NCBI GenBank assembly: GCA_963971425.1
Contig: OZ020515.1
Location: 13,842,291-13,906,290 of the forward strand
Source: Bryoerythrophyllum caledonicum
Taxonomy: Eukaryota > Streptophyta > Bryopsida > Pottiales > Pottiaceae
Direction of reading: 5' to 3'
Length of the DNA stretch: 64,000 nucleotides
Both the position numbers and the translations under genes were made by a program. Positions 57,150-64,000 of this stretch are shown in pieces; within the stretch, counting starts at the first letter, position 1; every line of letters begins with the position of its first letter. The notes beneath the pieces were generated by a model, which searched no databases, had not been told where the DNA came from, and saw only the letters and a list, made by a program, of their open reading frames with translations.

Positions 57150-58775
57150 CTGCCCTCAACCCTAAACCTTTACACTGGTTGCCCTAAACATCTTAGATCA
57201 CCAATGCCAAGACTTCAAAGTTCCACTCCCCCCAATTTCCAGCTGATCGATGCGGAAGCGACTGAAAGATTTCATTTTCATGAACTCTGATTTCCAGCAT
57301 ACAGAATTCAGTCCAACTTTCAAATCAAACTTGCACCAACTTTGTACTCTAAACTGTGAGAAATTTCTCACTCAATCATGTATGTATGCATGTCTCTTGA
57401 GGTTATTCTCAGGATTATTCTCCAGACAACGTCGTGTTTTAAGGGGTAGTAGTGACTTCATTCAAGGAAACACCCAAAAGGGTTAGGGGGTTCATATAAT
57501 CGTATCATATGAATTATAAGAACTTCTTCGTACCATAGGCGGATATTCATGCAAGTATACTATTCCGTTAGCTGATCCATCGACATGCGAAGTCATCAGC
57601 TCTTAGGAAGTTTAGATGACCTTTCAGAAAACAGAAACAATGTCATGATTTGTATGCCGGCCATTCAGAGAAAAAGGCACTTGCCATGTACGCAATTTAT
57701 GCTTATTCGCATAATAGATCCATAGAACTGACAGTAGTCCCATGCATAATATGGAGTGCAGACTAATCACAGAAGATTATATAATCAGCCACACTCGATC
57801 TTCAAGAGTGGTGTTCTTGACCGTACCAAGATTTGCACGCATACTTTGTATATATTGATCTCGAAAAGTAGTATCACTGTGTGTGAAGTAATGACCACTT
57901 TCCTTGATCTGAAAGCTGGACAGGCTAGTGAATTCTTCAGTCTGAATCTGTGCACAATGTACATAAGACATTCTTCCGCGGTCACAGTACAAAGAAGTAG
58001 CCAGAAGTATAGATCCTGTGTTGACCTTCCAGCTTTAAGCAGCTCGCAGTACCCAACACTTGCTACGGATATAGTTTGAGATCGAGAGTCCCTTTCTTAA
58101 TGAAATATACTCTGATCGATATGACCGTGGTTGATGCATGGTAACAACCAGCGCGACAAAAATGTGCTAACGGTCTGAATTTTATGGAAAATGATCAAGT
58201 GAAAACAACTGAAAACGTCTGAGACTGAATTGTAACGTAACCTGTTGCACACTGCATTGACGAGATGCAACCACACCACACAATAACTTGAGCATTGACA
58301 GATTCACGGTATGAAGCCCATTAAATTCCAATGTGTTTTTATTACAATCAACTGCTGCATGATGAGCGAAGGGACCCACCCCTCCTCCAACACCGACATG
58401 CACCATAACAGGACGACATGGCTCCCCGTCTGCGGCAACGACAACAACAGCAGCCTCCACAGAAGCTGACATGTCGTTGGAGAAAAACAAGAAGCTCAGA
58501 TACATATGACCCAGCCTCCAGGGTGCCTTCTCACTCACGCACACACACATACATGGCTCATATGTACCTGTACTACATCTGGAATAGAGAATGGGACGAC
58601 TCAAAAACAACTGGAAACAGAAACGAGTAAGCGAACCGCTACCCACGTGCATGAATCGGCCTAGACCATGCGTCCGACTACGCACACATCGCACGGACGT
58701 GATCCTCCTGCCGATGTGGTGATTCGCCGGCTGCAGCATCACGAGCTGTTCATGCTGCGGACGGTAGGCCAATTT
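57150..58775. other. Non-coding DNA 3' of the valine-rich gene, copy 2
   Basis: Equivalent of 36,604-38,221. Differences cluster at 57,930-58,080 and around 58,190-58,340. No gene is seen. Confidence 0.4.
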
Positions 58776-59219
58776 CTAGTAGCAGTCCAGAACGTGGGTT
58801 CCCAATAGGCCGCTGACGAGCACGAGGAGGTCGCCGACCAGCGCGAGCACGACGCCGAGCACCGTGCCGACCACCCCGCCCAGCACGCTGACCACCTCGA
58901 CCACCACGCCGACCACCACGCCGACCTCCACTTTCGCCTTCACCTTGACTTTGATCACGTTCGATGGTACCGTGTAAACGCCGTGAACGACGGAGCCCAC
59001 ATCGATCACGCTGATGTCGAGCTTGAGGGCGAGGTCGAGTTTCACCTTCGCAGTGCCGCCGACTCCGATCGATATGCCATTCGCCTTGATTTCCTTGCAC
59101 AAATCGTTGTGGACCTCCACCTCGTGGGCGTGCGCCGACACGACGGCCCCGAAGAGGAGCATGAGCACCAGGCTCGCCTTCATGGCACTGTTGCCGCCGG
59201 AGGAGCACTTGACCGCCAT
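58776..59219 (-). CDS. Small secreted valine/glycine-rich protein, copy 2
   Basis: Same length and same protein as the gene at 38,222-38,665: a signal peptide ending near AHA, Cys in DLCKE and at the C-terminus, K/V-alternating strands and a hydrophobic V/L/G-rich tail. The start is chosen at 59,219 for the same reason, a TATA box at 59,338-59,347. The flanks differ from copy 1 at scattered bases, while I saw no difference in the coding sequence. Function is unknown. It is likely secreted or membrane-associated. Confidence 0.75.
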   Translation of the reverse strand: MAVKCSSGGNSAMKASLVLMLLFGAVVSAHAHEVEVHNDLCKEIKANGISIGVGGTAKVKLDLALKLDISVIDVGSVVHGVYTVPSNVIKVKVKAKVEVGVVVGVVVEVVSVLGGVVGTVLGVVLALVGDLLVLVSGLLGTHVLDCY

Positions 59220-59335
59220 TGCGAAGGGATCGATCGAAGGCGGAGTAAAACGCGAGAGATCACGAGGAGGTGCAGGAGTAGCTAGCGGACTAGTGCAGGA
59301 GCAGTGGTGAGCGATGATTTGCATGGGAGCTGGAG

Positions 59336-59350
59336 GGCTTTATATAGGTC
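59336..59350 (-). promoter_or_regulatory. TATA box of the valine-rich gene, copy 2
   Basis: CTATATAAAG on the minus strand, about 120 bp upstream of the chosen ATG, identical to copy 1. Confidence 0.6.
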
Positions 59351-59756
59351 TGAGCGGAGATGCACTAGTAACTAGTGCTGCGACGAAACGATGACTAGAT
59401 CGGGCGATGCAGCTTTATCGACGTGTGAAAGTTGTCCATAAGTTTGTCTTCTCGTGGCTACTGGTGCAGAAGGACAAGTGGAACTCTGAGGATTATCCAC
59501 ACTGGGTGGATTTTCGTCATCTTTTGCATGCAGTACGAGATGAGATCATTCATCATGCAGTTTGAAGGAGATCATGCATGTATGAACGTCGTCAAAAGCG
59601 GGTCTCCACGTCGGTTTCCTCGAAATTAATATCAGTCGTCGATTGTAGAGGCATCTTTCTGAAGTCAATACCATCATCGTGCATTCTCTGAAACATCACT
59701 TGTAACCCTAGTCAGGTCTAACACAACTCTTTGAAGACCATAGACCATTGACTTGG

Positions 59757-60317
59757 CGAATCCATGTGTGCAGACATCTGGAGTGCAGCCATGTTGGTGT
59801 TTATGCGGAGCGCTTGCATGCTTGGCCTCTCATCAAGCATTTTATCTACCGTGCTTAGGACATTGTGGTCGATGAGAGTGATCAATCTTATTATTATAGT
59901 TTTTAAGACTTTTGGGACTCCCAAAGGAGTCTGGCATCTGGACGAGTCTCACGTTTCTTAGATTTGGTAGGACGAGTCTATCTCACAAATTTTCTTATGA
60001 ATACTCTAGATGGGCACTTTTGAAAGTCTTTGGGGAGTACATTTTTTTTTTATAAGTTTGACATTTGATGAAATAGATATGCTACCTAGATAGCACTTTT
60101 TTTTTAAATAGGGTGGGCAGTTTAGGGTGTTTTACTAAGTCACCAAAACGTTTTGAGATTTTGAATACAAGTAACTCCAAGAAAACTTTTTCCTACCAAA
60201 TATACTTAAAAGTTAAATACAATGAATACTTATATACTATGTCACAAACTTTACAATACTTCTTAGATTGGAAAATGATGCTGACTAGAATTTGATTGAA
60301 ATTTGTCTCTAAGATAC
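59757..60317. other. Copy-2-specific DNA replacing the short element of copy 1
   Basis: Similarity to copy 1 stops at about 59,756 and resumes near 60,318. A minus-strand frame within 59,718-59,924 reads MLDERPSMQALRINTNMAAL, protein-like but not recognised. The rest is AT-rich. It could be a captured or inserted piece, or the ancestral sequence lost from copy 1. Confidence 0.4.
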
Positions 60318-60940
60318 TCTTTGAATTTGGGAGATTGGTAGGAGGGATGATATTCTACACATACATCCAGAATCCGGGGCCCCAGACATCACGGACATCC
60401 GTCTAGTCCGAGACATTGTTTGAATGCAGTTAATTTGGTAGTTGCCCAATTTACCTTCAGTTGGGGACTGGTGGCCACTCGATCGGTGCGTGGTCGCCCC
60501 GCCACCGCCCCGGTCGTCCGACGACTTTGGTTGCAACCAAAGCGGCGTCTAGTCGGTTGTCAGGTCACCTGGGGCGGTCGCTAGGCAATTGGGCCCCAAC
60601 CGCGCCAACCATCCGGCGACAAGGGCACGCTTGAGGCGATTGGCAGTACAAGACAGAGTTGTTTACATAGACAGACGGGGCCCAAAGACAATAGACAGAC
60701 ACCACCCTTATCAGACAGATGTCTAAAATATTTTTCAAATGTTCATAGAATATTCCTTGAATTTGTTTGAATACTCTCAGATAATCTAAAATATTCCAAA
60801 ATATTCCTTATAGGACGGACAAACGCCAAACAACCATGGTAAAGGTCTAAAAGAGGTAAAAATAGTTTTTTTTTAATCGTTAACTTACAGACGTCATGCG
60901 GAGCTCTTGGATGGACGTCTTGTCCTGTCGAAACCACCAA
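60318..60940. repeat. GC-rich dispersed repeat, diverged copy
   Basis: Counterpart of 39,797-40,405, with many more A/T substitutions and a GATTGGTAGTAAGG end. Confidence 0.6.
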
Positions 60941-61779
60941 GATTGGTAGTAAGGATTATTGGAAATGTATAGAAGAACATGAACTTTAATTGGCAGATGA
61001 GCTATTGGATACCATGATGATGAGCGAGGGGTTCCTCGGAAAGAATACGCTAATGGATGAAGTTTGAATTGAGAATATCTCTATACTCCCACTTTATAGA
61101 ATGTATAATGGTATGTGACTCTCTCAACCAATCTTGATGCATCTTAAGGAAATTAGCATTTTGTCTTTACAAGAGATTGAAATGTCAATTCTTTTAGGTT
61201 GATAAAAACTAAGCTTTAAAGACCTCCTTTATTTTTGTTGAGATGGGAACCTTAGGATGAAATGAGGTTGACTAAAGACAAATTTGAAATTATTCTTAGT
61301 TTTAAAATTCACCTAAATCTTTTCATTAAAATATAAGGCTAATTTGGCTAAATCCAACTACCTTTCTGCATATTTCATATGCTTGGATTTCAAATTTCTT
61401 CAAGGTTAATAGATATAGTATTGGTTTTGGCTCTAGGGACGAAAATTAGTCATTGATACAGGACCAACTTGACTACAATAGAGTATGACTTGGAAGAATG
61501 ATTTTATGATTGGCCAAAAATAAGACTCTTATCCAACATGGGTTTATACTCTTGCCAAGATTCGTTGAATAAAGAACTACATCCATAAATGAAGAAACGA
61601 CAATGCAACCCACATGGTGACACTTTTACAAGAAGACTTCATCTTATTGAGAGTTGAACTCGGTATAAACTAGCTGCAAAAGTATTCCTCTCTCAGATGT
61701 CCCTAAATTTGATTCTCAACTACTTCCCTAATACTATTTATAGCTATACAGTTTGGGAAACTCTTTACACTACATGTAA
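60941..61779. other. 3' flank of exostosin copy 2
   Basis: Counterpart of 40,406-41,248 with small indels. No gene is seen. Confidence 0.5.
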
Positions 61780-63989
61780 TCATCTACAAGTCTCTGGAAC
61801 ACCATAATCTTTAGACGAACGCCTCATCTCACTTCGCCATTTATCCATGTGTAATTTGTAGTGCAAAACCTGTCTCACCAAGAACAACAACCATAGTTCC
61901 AATTTGTAGTGCAAAACCTGTCTCACCAAGAACAACAACCATAGTTCCAAGTTTAGTAGAAAGGTCACCTTATTGCTTCTCTAAAAAAATCAAAGCAAGT
62001 TCACAGAAATCACTACAAGAAAGTCTTCACACGGGTTATTTTTTTCTAGTGAACTCTATCTTGTAGTAAAGATCCCAACCTTCTTATTCCTAGTGAACAT
62101 TGAAGACTTTCTTATAGTAAATATTCGGACCTGGATGAAAGTAGAGAATGCATCGTCGCCAGCAAGGGAGTCGTACACAACCGCCCACACATCGGTTTTC
62201 TGCTTCAGCTTCTGCCTCTTCGCCTCCAGCTTCACAGCATTGTGGTAAGTGAAGCGCTGCCACATGCCTCTCACAGCTGACAACATGGAATCCACCTGCG
62301 TTTCATTTATGCCCTGCCATCAAATAACCATGAGTTTAGACCTCTTTTTCTCAAATTTTCAGAAATATCATGACCTCTCCTTTTTCATTCTGCTAACACT
62401 AGTTCTAACCTAAGGTAAAAGACCACCAAACTCTTCCATACATAGTTGAGACACCACCAAGCTCTCCCTCATAGCTATTAAGAGTGTAGTAATACAATGA
62501 AAAGAGGGGGTTGGCTACATTACAGAAACTATGGGTGACTTTAGAATGACTCATAATGTGTTACTCATATTTGAGCCAACCTCTTTTATCAACTCTCAAG
62601 CACACATGAAACATACCCTTAATATAGAGACAAGGTTGTGGATGTTATCTTCTGCGACGCGCACAGTGAAGCTCTCATGCTCAAGCACATTCTCAAATGG
62701 TAGATGAATACCATCCTGCGCCAAACAAAGCCATGTTCAATATTCACAAACCACTTTCCCACTCGAGAACAAAGGTGACGATTTTCACCTTTATCATTAC
62801 AATTGTTTCTTCTCAATTATTATTAGATAAGGAATACTATAATTTCTTCAGTTTTCTCACTACAGATTGTGCTATCTGTTTCACCATTTGCATGTGACAA
62901 ATGCCCTGGATGAATATGCGGCATCATGTGGAGGGTGAGGTACCTGGATGATGACAGGAATGCAACCGCTGAGAATGCTGTCTTCCATGCGCACACTCCA
63001 TCCGTCTCCTGGAAAAACTCCACAAAACCTGGACTTGGCGAGCTCCAGTTTGTACTCTGGACTGCGGTGGAACTTCACCACCACATCTTGGGATGCTTGC
63101 CGCCCTAGAAGCCCCTTTTTATCATGTTGGGACCCGAATTCTGCCGCCACTTTCTACCTGATGCCCATGCTGTACCTGTTGGCAATCTCAAACTCAAATC
63201 TTAGCTACAATCTTCCCAAAAAAACTCAGTTACAATCAAGCGTTGGTACGTAATGTAAGGTAGAGGACAGTGTTAAGACTTGTAAGATCAAACATGTTGG
63301 ATATGACTTACAATGTAGGGAGTCTTATTGTCAGACGGTTGGTTCACCTCTGAAAAGATGGGAAATGTGTATTAGTTTCAGGTTACCTGGATTCCGGCCG
63401 ACCATTTTCGTACTCACTCCCCAAGTGGCCATTGAAGTAGAGTAAAGTGGGTCGCTCATGACGAGATCTGCATCGATCAACGTGCATGCTAGCAACTTAC
63501 TGACAAGAGGTTCATGAAATAATACTCTCCTTCATCAGGTTTAGAAGCATATAGTACCTGGATGAGAACTTTTCTAGGGTAGGATACGGATCCGGAGCCT
63601 TCCAAGCTGGCATGACGAGGTCTTTTCCGGGGTCATAACAAGGGTGATCACCGCGCCACTCTCGTGGAATGGGGTCCCAATTGTCGAAAGGATATGCAGA
63701 GGTGGAACCCTTGTGCTTCGCATTTGTGTTGCCCCAATGAGCTAATATCATGCTCCTCCATATCTCCTTCGGCGCCGCGCACGCTCCCTCGTCCCATGGA
63801 AAAAACTAACCATTTCAAGGATAAGGCACCAACATTTTATAACCAGACTCGAGATGATTTTTTCTTACATACCCAGATGTGGTCACGTCCTCCGGAGCGG
63901 TTCCAGTAAGGATAAGTCTGCTGAATGTGAAAGTAAACCTTCTTGCTGTAGTCTCCAGCGTAGTATTGCCTCAGATCCATGTGCTTCTC
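61780..63989 (-). pseudogene. EGF-repeat exostosin (GT47) gene, copy 2, last seven exons
   Basis: Exons equivalent to 8-14 of copy 1: 63,989-63,873, 63,805-63,558, 63,467-63,387, 63,175-62,944, 62,715-62,617, 62,313-62,131, and 61,869-61,780. The 5' exons lie beyond the window. Exons 9 and 10 are in frame here (six T's at the start of exon 9; LGSEYENGR in exon 10), which exposes the two indels of copy 1. In exon 11, however, the Gln codon after MGIR is TAG (63,154-63,156 area), so translation would stop before the catalytic GDGWSVRMEDSILSG region. The acceptor of exon 14 is duplicated. Either copy 2 is also a pseudogene or this base needs checking. Confidence 0.85.
61853..61948 (-). repeat. 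48-bp tandem duplication over an intron/exon border
   Basis: The 48 bp at 61,853-61,900 recur at 61,901-61,948. The unit contains the intron-13 acceptor (GAGACAG|GT) and the first bases of exon 14, so copy 2 has two equivalent acceptors (exon start 61,869 or 61,917). Copy 1 has only one unit. Confidence 0.95.
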
Positions 63990-64000
63990 CTGCAAAATGG

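Larger units (their letters stand above)
56568..64000. repeat. Tandem segmental duplication, copy 2 (continues past window)
   Basis: Direct repeat of 36,014 to about 43,430. See copy 1 for limits. It contains the valine-rich gene and the last seven exons of the exostosin gene. Confidence 0.95.

Overview
The window reads as nuclear DNA of a land plant. It has introns with GT..AG borders, a split GT47/exostosin gene with EGF-like repeats, a fragment of a plant LRB/POB1-type BTB protein, a plant-type rhomboid fragment, Copia, CACTA-like and Helitron-like elements, and AAACCCTA teloboxes. Long AT-rich tracts and dense, nested mobile elements suggest a repeat-rich (possibly non-seed) plant, but the species cannot be fixed from sequence alone. 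Almost nothing looks like an ordinary intact single-copy gene. Exon limits are my reading of splice signals and frame continuity.

Left part, 1-22.8 kb. A decayed unknown ORF chain (1-1.49 kb) is followed by 6 kb of AT-rich DNA without visible genes. A GC-rich 100-bp-arm hairpin (8.08-8.32 kb) and a seven-unit 127-bp tandem repeat (8.64-9.55 kb) lead into the most unusual part: two convergent, multi-exon, damaged genes. The plus-strand gene (9.8-13.6 kb) joins a ParB/DGQHR-like domain, a coiled coil and a beta-class N4/N6 DNA methyltransferase-like domain. The minus-strand gene (21.1-14.5 kb) joins another ParB/DGQHR-like domain, proline/serine-rich and coiled-coil stretches, and an FCP1/NIF-type HAD phosphatase-like domain. 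The 5' region, two introns and one coding stretch of the minus-strand gene carry about fifteen copies of a 19-bp palindrome, TATCCTCGAGTCGAGGATA in gene orientation.

Middle part, 22.8-36 kb. AT-rich tandem repeats come first. They are followed by two overlapping long inverted repeats of one family (24.6-30.2 kb), broken by a 368-bp TA-flanked MITE and by a 1.9-kb Helitron-like insertion that carries a rhomboid-protease gene fragment. At 32.4-35.3 kb lies a DUF7869-type, probably transposase-like ORF of about 938 codons with one in-frame TAG. Its 5' leader carries seven more copies of the same 19-bp palindrome, so the two distant genes share this sequence family.

Right part, 36-64 kb. A direct tandem duplication with an offset of about 20.55 kb dominates: 36,014-43.5 kb recurs at 56,568 to the window end. 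Each copy holds a small GC-rich, valine-rich secreted-protein gene (identical proteins) and the 3' part of an exostosin/GT47 gene on the minus strand. In copy 1 the gene is complete in extent but split in exon 7 by a 5.4-kb Copia element whose LTRs differ at one base seen by eye, and it also carries a +1 and a -1 indel. Copy 2 runs off the window and has a TAG in exon 11. The duplication junction lies inside a Tc1-type transposon (55.5-57.15 kb) whose transposase frame has four stops, all explicable by C-to-T changes.
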